Shown here one piece after another: positions 21,760 through 32,130 of a stretch of 64,000 nucleotides of DNA. The DNA comes from Lampris incognitus (lineage: Eukaryota; Chordata; Actinopteri; Lampriformes; Lampridae). The stretch lies in assembly GCF_029633865.1 (NCBI RefSeq), contig NC_079221.1, positions 1,029,215-1,093,214 on the forward strand, read 5' to 3'. Position 1 is the stretch's first letter. Each line of letters begins with the position of its first letter. The position numbers and the translations under genes were made by a program. Below the pieces are notes generated by a model. It saw only the letters and a program-made list of their open reading frames with translations, searched no databases and was not told the DNA's origin.

Positions 21760-22386
21760 CCACAAGCTGTCAGGGGGGGTGGACATGAAGCTGAGCAGCC
21801 GCCTCAGCTGCCCAATACTGAGCCTGATGTTAGGGAGGAGGGAATAGGGTGCGAGGGCCCTCGCCAATCCTGTAGGTCAAGGAAACCCCCCAAAAAGCTC
21901 GATTTCTAGTTAGAGTGGCCAGAACTTGTTAGGGCGCAATAATCCCTGTTCTGAGTCCACCAGAGCTGAGGCAGTCTACCCCACTCAGAGTTCGCTGATT
22001 TTATATTGTTCTTTCAATTAATATGATGTTATTTGGTTAGACCCATATTTACTCATCTGTAAGTCTACGTGGGAGTGTATTTCAAAGTAATGGTTATGCT
22101 CAACAAGGGGTGGAGGGATGTCATATCTTGTAGTTAGTCCGCCGTCCACTAGGGGAGCAGTAGAAGGGAGAAGTAAGAAAAGGACGTAAAAAAGAGAGAG
22201 GGAAATAAACAGGGGCTGATGTAGACGGTTACTGAGCAGTCGTGTCGTTTCTGCTGTATGATACGTGGATAAATAACAGTCACCCAATGCGGACAGGTCA
22301 AGGGAGAGGTTCCAGACGAAACGCCATCCAACAAAGACTTCAGTGGCGGAACTGGTGGGAGATGTCTCCAGGTCACAACGGCAGTC

Positions 22387-22960
22387 AAGTCAAGTCAATT
22401 GTATTTGTATAGCCCTATATCACAAATTATACATTTGCCTCAAGGGGCCTTACAGCAACACAACATCCTGCCCTTAGACCTTTGCATCAGATAAGGAACA
22501 ACTCCCTAAAAAAAAAACCTTTAACAGGGACAAAAAATAGGAAGAACCCTCAGGGAGACTAACAGAGGAGGGATCTCTCTCCCAAGACGGACAACGTGCA
22601 ATGGATGTTGTGTTTACACAATTTACACAATACAACATTGAAAGAGAATAACGGAATTGTAATGGAATTATACAATTTATGAAGAATATGATGGCAGTGA
22701 AGGCGGATGAAGGCTGCAAACAGAGGGTGGTCCCCAATCGCCTTGGTTCTCCATGCCATTGGACTCTAGCCACCCCTGCCAAGGCTCGTTTGGTGGCTGC
22801 AGGCGCATCAGCCACTCCACATAAAAAGCTGTCACGCACAGGTGTCCTCCCATTATGTGGTTCCAGGATCGACCTATACATCCACCTGAGAACCCAGAGG
22901 GACCAGTGTGACCGCCAATGATGATGATGAACCGTAACACTAAAAATCCTGGGTACGACA
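22387..22960. repeat. Dispersed fish repeat, unclassified
   Basis: The block starts TCAAGTCAAGTCAATTGTAT and continues with TTGCCTCAAGGGGCCTTACA and AGATAAGGAACAACTCCCTA. I recognise this as a block that recurs widely in fish genomes, but I cannot assign a family. Reading frames through it on the minus strand are not supported as genes. Confidence 0.5.
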
Positions 22961-23289
22961 TTAAACTACAACCGTCAGCTCATCGGAGACTAAACCGGCA
23001 ACCCCAATCCAACCCTTGGGTTGTTGTGAGGAGGGTGTGTGGACACCCAGCAGGACTAAAAACAAAACCTGTCAAAGGGCGGATGAGTTCCTCTGTGAAC
23101 CAATGGCCATCCATACCTGGAGAGGAGATAGGGACCACCAGGTACTCCCCCTACTGAAACACAACGATGACTCAACCAAACTCAATCACCATACCAGATC
23201 GGTCGAGGCCCGTGTTAACAACAGCCACATCCTTCACCAACCTGGAGTGAAGTCGAAAAATATGTTACTGAGGGAGAAAAAAGACAAAC
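22961..23289. other. Probable 5' region of the following LINE
   Basis: No frame or motif was recognised. It may be the 5' UTR of the non-LTR element that follows. Confidence 0.3.
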
Positions 23290-26140
23290 TACAAATCTAA
23301 AGCTACAGAAATCTGAGTTCATCACAGGGACCTGGAATGTAAGAACATTAAACACACCTCGAAAATTACAAGAACTCTGCCACGAAAATGGAAAGGCACA
23401 ATTAGAATGTATTAGGCATCACAGAGATGGGATGGAAAGACATGGGAGAGAATGTCACTGACAAAGGTGATAAGGTCTGGCACAGTGGTAACAGTCTCAA
23501 ACATGTCCAAGGTGTTGGATTTATGGTGCACAAAGACACAGTCAATTCAGTACTAGAACGTTCACCAATCTCCGACAGGATCATCACTCATCACTAAAAG
23601 CTCAACCTCGCAACATCACTATTATCCAAGTTTATGCACCTATGGCAGATCACACCGATGATGAGATCAAAGAATTCTATGAAGAAATTGAAAACTGCCT
23701 CAAGAAAAAAACAATTAAAGATATTTTGATTGTGCATGGTAATTGGAATGCCAAAGAAGGCCCTGAGACACACACGAACTGGAGAGGAAACGTTGGGAAA
23801 TTTGGTGTGGGAGAAACTAACGAGAGAGGTCTTAGACTACTAGAGTTTGCACGCGAACAACAACTGGTTCTGGCAAACACACTCCACCCTCACAAGAACT
23901 TATTGGAAAACTACATGGCACTCACCGGACGGCACAAACCACAGCCAAATAGACTACATACTAATGTTGAAAAGGTTTCCATCAAGCATTGTAAGAAATA
24001 AAACAAGATAATTTCCTGGAGCTGATATAGGAAACGACCACGATTTGGTGACGATGACCATCAACATAAAGCTGAAAAAGGAGACAAGAGAAAAGAATGG
24101 TAGAATCAAATATGATCTTGAAAAACTAAAAGATGCAAACGTTAGAGACAAATTCCAAGCCATAATTGGAGGACGTTTTGTGGCTCTCCGGAACTTAGAC
24201 AATGTTGAAGAAGTGACTGAAAAGTTCTTGGAAGAAATGAACAAAGCTGCGCTAGAAATACTAAGTAAAAATAAGTCCAAGAAACATCAGTGGATTCAAG
24301 ATAGAACATTGAAGCTATGCGACAGAAGACGTGAAGCCAAGGCTCTGAAGTACAGCTCTAAAGAATGCAAGGAGGAATACAGAAAATTTAACAGAGAAGT
24401 AAAATCTGCGATGAAGAAAGATAAGGAGGCATGGATTGAACAAGAATGTCAAAGTATTGATAACAACCTGGGGCACAACAACACTAAAACGGCTTTCCAG
24501 ACAGTGAAGAAATTAACTACAGAACAAAACGTAAAGATATATGCTATTAACGACGCAAATGGAGAATAAAAATGGAGGAAGTATACAACCAACTGATAGC
24601 TGATGAGAACAAAGGCACAGAAGATGAAGATCAAATCTTAAGATGCGGAGTTGAAGAAGCCATCAAACATCTGAAAAACGACAAATCACCAGGAGCAGAC
24701 AATATACCTAATCAAAAATGGCGGCGACGAAGTTACAAACATCTTACTTAGCATCTGAAACCAAATTTATAGCCTGAAGAAATGGCCTACGTTGATACTG
24801 ATTCCACTTCCAAAGAAAGGAAACTTGACATTATGCAGCAACTACAGAAAATCAGCCATGCGAGCAAGGTAATGCTCAGGATCATTCTCAGGAGAATCAC
24901 ATCACAAGTTGAGCAGATTCTTGCTGAAGAACAAGCTGGTTTCAGGTCTGGAAGAAGCACAACCGAGAAAATCTTCAATTTGAGAGTTCTTTGTGAGAAA
25001 TTTGTAGAACATCAACGAGAAGTCCATGACAACTTTATTGATTTTAAGAAAGCGTTTGACAGAGTGTGGCAACAGACTCTATGGAAAATCATGAGAAAAC
25101 ATAACATCAACGAACACCTTGTCCAAGTTATCGACGCTCTTTATAAAGATTCGAAAAACGCAGTACTAGTGGACAGCACACTCAGCGACTGGTTCACTAC
25201 AACAGCAGGAGTGAGACAAGGTTGTTTACTGTCACCGTGCCTCTTCAATGTATTTCTTGAAGAGAACATCACCAACGCTATGAAGGGTTTTGAACCAACT
25301 CTCACAATCGGCGGAAGAAAAAGCACCAACCTTTGCTTTGCAGATGAAATAGATTTAATTGCTAGCAACGGGAAAGAACTAGCTGAAATAACCAGAAGAC
25401 TGGACAAGGCGGCTAAGGACATAGATGTGTTGATCAGTACTCAAAAAAGCAAAATCATGACAACAAAAGATCACCCGAGGAGGGACACTGAAGAGATTGA
25501 AGAGCAGAACACGGAAATCATTGTTGGCAGCAAAAAACCTGGGGAAGTCAGGTCTTTCAAATATCTCAGATCTGTGGTTAATGAAGATGGAAGATCGGAA
25601 AAAGAAATTAGGAGCAGTATCGCCATCGCAACAAGCACAATGACCAAGCTCATCACGATCTGGAAAGATAAAAACCTTGGAATGAAGTCAAAAAAGCAAG
25701 TGCTCCGCACCATCATAATAGAAACTTTTCTATATAGTGCAGAATCATGGACCCTAGCAAAAGCTGTGGAGAAAAAATATACAAGCCTTTCAATTTAGAG
25801 CATATACAAGAATGTTGCAAATTCCACACACAGCCCACATCACCAACATTGAAGTGCTGAACAGAGTTAAGGAAGTTATTGGTCACCATGATAGTTCACT
25901 GACAATGGTAAAAAAGGAAATTAAACTGGTTTGGGCACGTTTGTTGAATGGAAATTACATTTGCAAAGGACATCCTGCAAGGCCTGGTAGAAGGGACTAG
26001 GGAGAGGGGGAGACCAAGAAAAACCTGGGTAAACAACATCAGAGAATGGCTACAGATGAGCGTAGTGGAGGCGGGGAGAGCGGTAGAAGAGACTTGTTGA
26101 GGCATCAGCTGTGCTCCTACGACCTCCAGAGGTTACGGAA
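23290..26140 (+). mobile_element. Non-LTR retrotransposon (APE + RT), degraded
   Basis: Endonuclease, linker and reverse transcriptase follow in the usual LINE order on the plus strand. It ends near 26140 in a TGATGATAATG-rich 3' tail. The endonuclease style (TGTWNVRTLN; QVYAPMADHTDDEI) resembles proteins often labelled craniofacial development protein 2-like, which are RTE-group LINE products. The clade is not certain. Confidence 0.85.
23310..26100 (+). pseudogene. LINE endonuclease/reverse transcriptase, broken into pieces
   Basis: Endonuclease pieces read at 23310-23630 (with stops) and 23642-24001 (DILIVHGNWNAKEGP, where the usual GDxN Asp is replaced). A linker ORF runs from 24045 to 24569. 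The RT is open at 24782-25798: AEEQAGFRSGRSTTEKIFNL, FIDFKKAFDRVW and GVRQGCLLSPCLFNVFLEE are clear. The catalytic YADD-like box reads FADEID, so one catalytic aspartate is replaced by glutamate. C-terminal sequence (RGRPRKTWVNNIREWLQ, about 26005-26055) follows after frameshifts. The EN-RT unit is inactive as read. Confidence 0.85.
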
Positions 26141-26439
26141 CTGATGATGATAATGAACAACCCAAAAAAACAAAAAAAAAACTGATGGCTCTGCCCACAA
26201 CAACAAAATGCTGAAAACCAAATTACCCTTAATGCTGCCACATTACCATGGTTATGCACTGAGCTCTTAAAGTGAGATAGTCAACACAAAAAGTCACATA
26301 ACATAACTGTACATGCTGAACATCACAATGAATGACAGGCTATGGTGAATTATGTCCATAAGTCAATTAAATGACCACTACACGTCCCACCAGAATTTCC
26401 CATAACAGGAAGAGCTAACATGGCAGGCGGATGGCCCAG

Positions 26440-26978
26440 CCAGATTAGCTCCACTGAATGGGAGCAGGAGCTGGGCATTAGCTGGAGGAGCCTTTAGGGG
26501 GCCTGTGGCAGTGTGGGGGCAGGGTAGGCGGGCACCCCCACCGTGGGGGACAAGCTAGTCCAACGGGATGGTCCAAGTCCAGGTGAGCTGGTTTGAGACA
26601 GCCCACAGAAACGTGCTCTGGCTTGCCACCGACATCCACCACAAAGTGTTTGTCACCGGTCTCCAGGATGTGGAACAGGCCATCATAAGGAGGTTGAAGG
26701 CATCTAAGGTGGGTGTTGTGGCAGATGAACATATACTCTGCCACCTGCAGCCTGGCCGGAATGTGAAACTGCAGGAGACCATGCTGCGATGTGGGGATGG
26801 GTGCGAAGACTCTGGCATTGTCCAGGAGTGCGAACCTTTGTTGGGTCACAGACCATGGGGTCATGACATTGGGGATGAAATCCCCTAGGACCCACAGCAG
26901 TTGGCCATAAACCAGTCCAGTGGACAAGGACTGGAGTCCTCCTTGGGAGTGGTCCTGAGGCTCAGCATGACCCACAGG
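26440..26978 (-). pseudogene. Gypsy integrase C-terminal fragment, cut by a hAT element
   Basis: The minus-strand reading matches the end of the Gypsy element 1 integrase: FIPNVMTPWSVTQQRFALLD, PPYDGLFHILETGDKHFVV and GKPEHVSVGCLKPAHLDL line up with the corresponding parts. It belongs to a related but clearly diverged lineage. The homology stops abruptly at about 26978, inside an LRTTPKED-like stretch, exactly where the hAT terminus begins. No LTR was identified at its left end. Confidence 0.8.
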
Positions 26979-28556
26979 CAGGCACGGATCTATGCACGGG
27001 CTTACCTGGGCTTGAGCCCAGGGGCCAATCAGGAGAGAGGGCCTATGATAGAAGGGGAAAACATATATACTTTAATTTTTTTAGAGGCCCCAAGTCCGAA
27101 ATCTCCCCCGAATCTGAGCCCCCTCCCCCTCCAAATGGTGCTTGTAGTCTATCGTCGAAATGACAATGTGTGTCTTTCATGTTCACGTTACCTTAGCTGA
27201 CCCTGGGTTGTACATGTATCTAAATGCTATCTTAGCTGACCTCGTTTATAACCAATCAGGGGCCGTGTTCTGTTCAAAAGTGGTATGCAATGCGCAGGTG
27301 CACGTTGGTTTTGAGATTGTGGGAAAACGACAGCTAGTTTACTAATTCAAATCGATGCAATCAAAATGTCAGAGTCTCAGCCACCGCGTAAATTTGAAAG
27401 TGGTTATCAAAAAAGAAAGACACAGAAACTCAAGGAGCTTCGTGGGCAAGAACTGCTTAAAAAGATTCCGAAACGTACTGGATATTTCCGTAAGGCTCCT
27501 GCTGATCAGTTGCCTGTGGGGGAAAAATTGAGTGCCGCTGCCAAAGAGCTCGACCTAGCTACAAGTGGCAGCGCTGCTAATCATCCAGCAGCAGAAGCAG
27601 CAGCAGCACTTCCAGGCCCGGCAGCAGCAGCACTTCCAGGCCCGGCAGCAGCCAGCACTTCCAGGCCCGGCAGCAGCACTTCCAGGCCCGGCAGCAGCAC
27701 TCACTAGCCCTGCTGCTCCCAACAGCACACCATCAGCCGACCCAGACGAAGATCCGGTCAAACAGCCTAGTGACGAGAACGCGGGCTTCAACATCACAGC
27801 AGCCAACCCCAGAGAATCGACCGCAGAGCCCTTGGGTACTAATGCTAATGATGTAGCAGCAACAGCTAGCCACCTCGATCAAGCTGCCAGGTCACACGTG
27901 GATGAGGACCCATACAGTACAGATGCAGCACGCTGGGGTAACATTAATGAAGATGTGCGGACTTATTGGGTGAGTAAAGGGCCAGAATCATGCCAGAATA
28001 AAAACGTGGATTTCTCAGCTTCTGAGAGACAATATAAACACCAAAAGCAGTGTTTTCCAAAAACTTTATTCAATGGAAAGCTTTTTAATGGAGAATGTGT
28101 GGGCTCCTTTACTCCCCATCTAAAGGAGTGGTGTTTTGTTTCGTCTGTCGCTTGTTCGGGGACATCACATCACATTCAAAGCCATGTGTTAATAATGGCT
28201 ATAATGACTGGAAACATGCCCATGATGGCATAGCTGAGCATGAAGGTTCTGACTCCCACAGGAAGGCGATGCTTGCGTGGATTGCTAGGACGGCAGATAA
28301 AGGACAGGTCGATTCAGACCTGAAAAAACCATTCGAGAGTGAATGTGATTGCTGGAAAGATGTGCTCAAACGGGTGGTGGCAGTTATTAAGTTTTTATCC
28401 GAGCGTGGGCTGCCTTTTAGCGGTGACAGCGAGTTATTTGGTCTTCCAAGTAATGGCAATTATTTAGGCATGTTAGAAGTGATCAGCCAATTTGATCCTT
28501 TTCTGAAAGCACACATCAATAAATACGGGAACGCTGGCCGAGGAAATCCTTCCTAC
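26979..28556 (+). mobile_element. hAT-type DNA transposon, 5' part
   Basis: It begins CAGGCACGGATCTATGCACG, a hAT-like terminus (CAG plus a GGATCTA-type start), immediately where a Gypsy fragment ends. It contains the N-terminal half of a TTF-zinc-finger transposase and stops abruptly at 28556 where an LTR begins. The catalytic half and 3' terminus are not seen in the window. Confidence 0.7.
27366..28556 (+). pseudogene. hAT transposase (TTF finger, ZMYM1-like), N-terminal part, frameshifted
   Basis: It starts MSESQPPRKFESGYQKRKTQ, with the KRK-rich N-terminus common in this group. Residues about 65-115 are a GC-rich Ala/Pro/Gln stretch made by direct repeats of 21-25 bp (27598-27705). One 25-bp unit shifts the frame from the 27366 frame to the 27565 frame. 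A second shift occurs near 28100. Beyond it reads the TTF-type finger (GVVFCFVCRLF, then HDGIAEHEGSDSHRKAML) and a conserved block (DVLKRVVAVIKFLSERGLPF; FDPFLKAHINKYGNAG). The sequence is truncated at GNPSY by the LTR at 28557. The catalytic RNase H-like and dimerisation regions are absent. Confidence 0.8.
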
Positions 28557-29631
28557 TGTTACTTTTCCTGTCTCCGTCTTCTGACTCCCTCCGCCGGAAG
28601 AAGATACAGGGGAACCGAATTTATTTGGGATCCAGGGCCGAAGTTCGCTGGCGCTGTCCGTCACTGCCTGGTGCTAGCTAGCTAGCTAAACTCCGGAGTA
28701 CAACCCAACACAGTTCAATAGTTCACTTCGTCTGAAAATGGCGAGGACACCGTCTTCTCTCTTTGGAAACACATTTAATCCTTCTTCACAGCTGCACAAA
28801 ACGTTGACATAGGTCCAATATATCACAGTTCTTACTAATAATATTTCCTTTCACTTGCACGGAGCTCCCAATACCGTTCGCGCCACACAACAACAACAAC
28901 AACTTCCTCATCCCCCCTCCCTACCAACCAATCAGAGTCCGACCCCAGATCTTTCTCTTAAAGCGGTAAACCCTTATTTACCAACACTACCCCCACTATG
29001 GATGGCATTACACATAATTCCACTCCAACACAGATACAGTTATCTATCATACATTTCTTAGACAGATCACAGAGCCATATAGATACACTTCAATTGTCCT
29101 TGTTTCCCCTTTTTGTCTCTTCCAAGGCACCATGCAGAGAGGTAGACTGAGTAACAGTCCATTTGAACAGTCCATTAGGCCATAGGAATCGTTCTGCATC
29201 CCTGTGCATCTCCCTTTGGGTGTAAGTCTGTTAGTGGTGGTGGGTAGTGCATTTGCTTCCTCTGTACTGATTCTTTGGGTACTCTGTAAGGGAGGCATGT
29301 TAGTCAACCAACGAAACAGATCACACCTAATGTGATCACAAACAGGTCATTGCATACTATATAACTCAACTATCCTGGCATTCAACAGAAACCCCCAAAA
29401 ATAAGACACTTCTCAATTCTAACCGGAATTATAAGTGCAAATATCTGACCAACATTTCTGTTTCACCTTTCAACTCGCAACATTTTTCACCAGGTATTAA
29501 TACTTAAACTGTTTACGTTTCCTCCTAAATAAAACGTCAATAATAACTGAACAACAGTGCAAACATGCACAACAAAATGATGACAACAAGTCATTGCAAG
29601 CATTTTTTTCCTTGTGTGCGTGCAAGCAACA
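28557..29631 (-). repeat. Probable 3' LTR of lineage B
   Basis: On the plus strand it starts TGTTACTTTTCC where the hAT reading frame ends, and it probably ends GCAAGCAACA at 29631. A purine-rich tract (GAGAAAAAAAAAGAAACAG on the minus strand) separates it from pol. An AATAAA in minus orientation near 28620 suits a polyadenylation signal. No second LTR copy confirms the boundaries. Confidence 0.5.
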
Positions 29632-29673
29632 CTGATTTTTTTTCTGTTTCTTTTTTTTTCTCAGCAATTCAGT

Positions 29674-32069
29674 TCAATGAGCCACCCACTCTCCATATTT
29701 GTTAGGAGCCCTCCTACTCCTGTTAGGCCTCGTAGGTGTTTGTCTCAACCCACAATCTGAAACAGTCCCTTCTTGACTCTGCAGCAATGCACTACCCCCA
29801 CTGGCATGAACTTCCCCACTGCTTGGGGGGAGCACATCCATGTGGAGAGAAGCTGGTGAAGGAGGGGCCGGACTGGAAAGATCATCAACGACCAGCTCGG
29901 TTAGTTGCTGGCTGTCAGGCTCTCCAGCCGCTGCGTCAGAGAACAGGCTGGACAACCCGGGGTCAGAGTCGACGATGTCAGTGTCCATGTCAGGAGGTGG
30001 GACCTCAACTGGGTTCCAGACTTGTGCGTGTTTGAAGGCCCAGCTGTTATCCATCGGAGTACAGGACCTGAAGGGTTTCAACTTGTCGTGATGTACCACC
30101 GTTGCCTTTGTCCTGGGCCCTTTCTGAATGCGATACACCAGCTCATCCAGTTGTCCCACAATGAAGTATGGCCCATCATATGAAAGCAGGAACTTCCTCA
30201 CTTTTTTTTTAACTCTTTGCTTCCCTTTAACCAGATACCAGACAGCATCATCTATGCTGTATGCGGTGCGGCAGATAGCCTTGTCGTACTGTTTCTTCGC
30301 CCATGTGACAGCTTGACCGAGGGCCTCCCTAGCGATCTGATGAGAGAGTTGTAGTTGCTGGCGAAGCTGAGTGACATACTGCAGAGCGTCCTCTGCACTG
30401 TCCGAGTCTGGAGGCAGGCCGGCGACGAGGTCAATGGGTTCCATCACTTCCTTTCCACACAGCATCATGTTAGGAGTGAACCCAGTCGAGCTGTGTTGTG
30501 TCGCTCTGTAGGCCATGACCGCATAGGGAAGTATGAGGTCCCAGTCCCAATGGCAACGCTCTGCTGTGGTGGCAAAGATCTTTTGAAGCGTGGCATTAAA
30601 CCGTTCAACCTGGCCATCAGACTGTGGCCTGAAGGGTGTGGTACGGGTCTTCTCGATACCAAGAGTCTCACACATCTTCTGAAAAACCTCAGATTCAAAA
30701 TTTGTGCCTTGGTCGCTGTGGAGGGTGTATGGCGCTCCATACCGACACTCCCACTCAGAGGTAAACACTGCGGCCACTGTCACAGCCTGCTGATCTGACA
30801 AGGGATATGCCTCCACCCACTTACTAAAGTAGTCTTGCACTACTAACATGTATCGGTTGTGGCGTTCAGTCTCATTTAGTGGGCCCATGATGTCTAGGGC
30901 AACCCGCTCCATAGGTGTCCCCACCCTCACAGTTCCCATGGGGCCTTGAGGTGTTTTGGCTGGCCTGGCCTTTGCAGTACAACTTATACAGGTACGACAC
31001 CAGAGAGTAACATCTTCTCTCATCTGGTACCAGTAGTACCAGTTCTGGATGCGGGTCAGGGTGCGGTCAACCCCAAAATGGCCTCCAACAGGTCCATCGT
31101 GCATCTGCTTCAACAAGTCTGACTGAAATGCACGGGGCAGCAAAATCTGCGGGTAGAACAGGCCATCATCGTTGAAGTAGAAGTGTCTCACCAGGATGCC
31201 ATCCCTTAAGTATAGTCGTTTCCACTGGCTCCAGTAGGTCTTCGTGGCTGGGCTGTGTGGTGAAACCTCCGCCCAGCGAGGCCGCTCCCCACCTGATTCC
31301 AACCACTCCTGATGGGACCAATGTCTGAGTCTGCTATTTGTGCATCACGCAGCTGTTTGAGGGTCCAGCCAGAGAACAAAGCATTCGGAGTAGTGTCTGT
31401 GAGGCAGATCCTCTCTGTCTGAGACTCTGCAGTTCCTTTGAGTGACTCCACCACCCCCACTGGGCTTGACACCACCTGGGTGTTGTCCAAGTCACACTGC
31501 ACCCCCTGATGGTTGATGCTCTTGGATTGAGGGGTGTCAGGAACCCTACAAGGGCATGACTCACGATAGGGCCTCCTAGACATGCTGACAGCATTACAAT
31601 GGAGGCGACCAGGGCGGTGAACTATCTGGAAGTCGAACTCAGCCAGCTTCTCGAGCCACCTGGCTAACTGCCCCTCGGGTTCTCTCATCCTGGTCAACCA
31701 ACGGAGGCTGCTGTGATCAGTGCGCACAATGAAACATCGACCCAGCAGGTATTGACGAAAATGACGAGTGAACTCCACCACTGCCAGAAGCTCCCACCGG
31801 ATAGTACAGTAGTTCTGCTCCGTCTTAGAAAGCTTCCGACTCCCATGGGCCAACACCCGCTCCTGGCCGTGCTGCACTTGTGAGAGGACAGCTCCAATCC
31901 CTGCATCACTCGCATCGGTATCTAGGATGAGGTTACCGCTATCCAGCGGGTAACCGAGGATGGGAGAACTGGTAAGTAACCGCTTCAGCTCCTCGAATGC
32001 CTCCTCACACTGCTCCGACCAGTGAAAACGGGCGTGTTTCTTAGTTAGGGCGTGGAGTGGCTCCGCCAC
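29674..32069 (-). pseudogene. Lineage B RNase H and integrase, one frameshift
   Basis: The RNase H part (32069-31206) shows FHWSEQCEEAFEELKRLL, DTDASDAGIGAVLSQVQ, RTDHSSLRWL and the IVHRPGRLHCNA end. The frame changes near 31250-31300. The integrase part (31302-29674) is open for 542 codons: a zinc finger (HDGPVGGHFGVDRTLTRI ... CRTCISC), the core (ALDIMGPLN; SDQGTNFESEVF; RPQSDGQVERFN), then KGPRTKATVVHHDKLKPF and a hydrophilic tail. Confidence 0.88.
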
Positions 32070-32130
32070 TGTAGCAAAATCCCTAACAAACCGCCTATAG
32101 TAGGATGCTAGTCCAACAAACTGACGGACC

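Larger units (their letters stand above)
19225..22278 (+). mobile_element. Gypsy LTR retrotransposon 2, internally deleted
   Basis: The LTRs are 145 bp (19225-19369) and 160 bp (22119-22278), both TG...CA, starting TGT(T/C)ATATCTTG and ending GGATAAATAACA. The left LTR lacks a block of about 26 bp present in the right one. A 5-bp duplication, GTCAC, flanks the element (19220-19224 and 22279-22283). A primer-binding site and a polypurine tract (AAGGGGTGGAGGGA before 22119) are intact. The internal region is only about 2.7 kb: gag and much of protease/RT are gone. Confidence 0.92.

Noticed and set aside
22474-22881. Minus-strand ORF in the dispersed repeat
   Set aside because: It lies entirely within a repeat block that recurs in fish genomes, with no protein family recognised.
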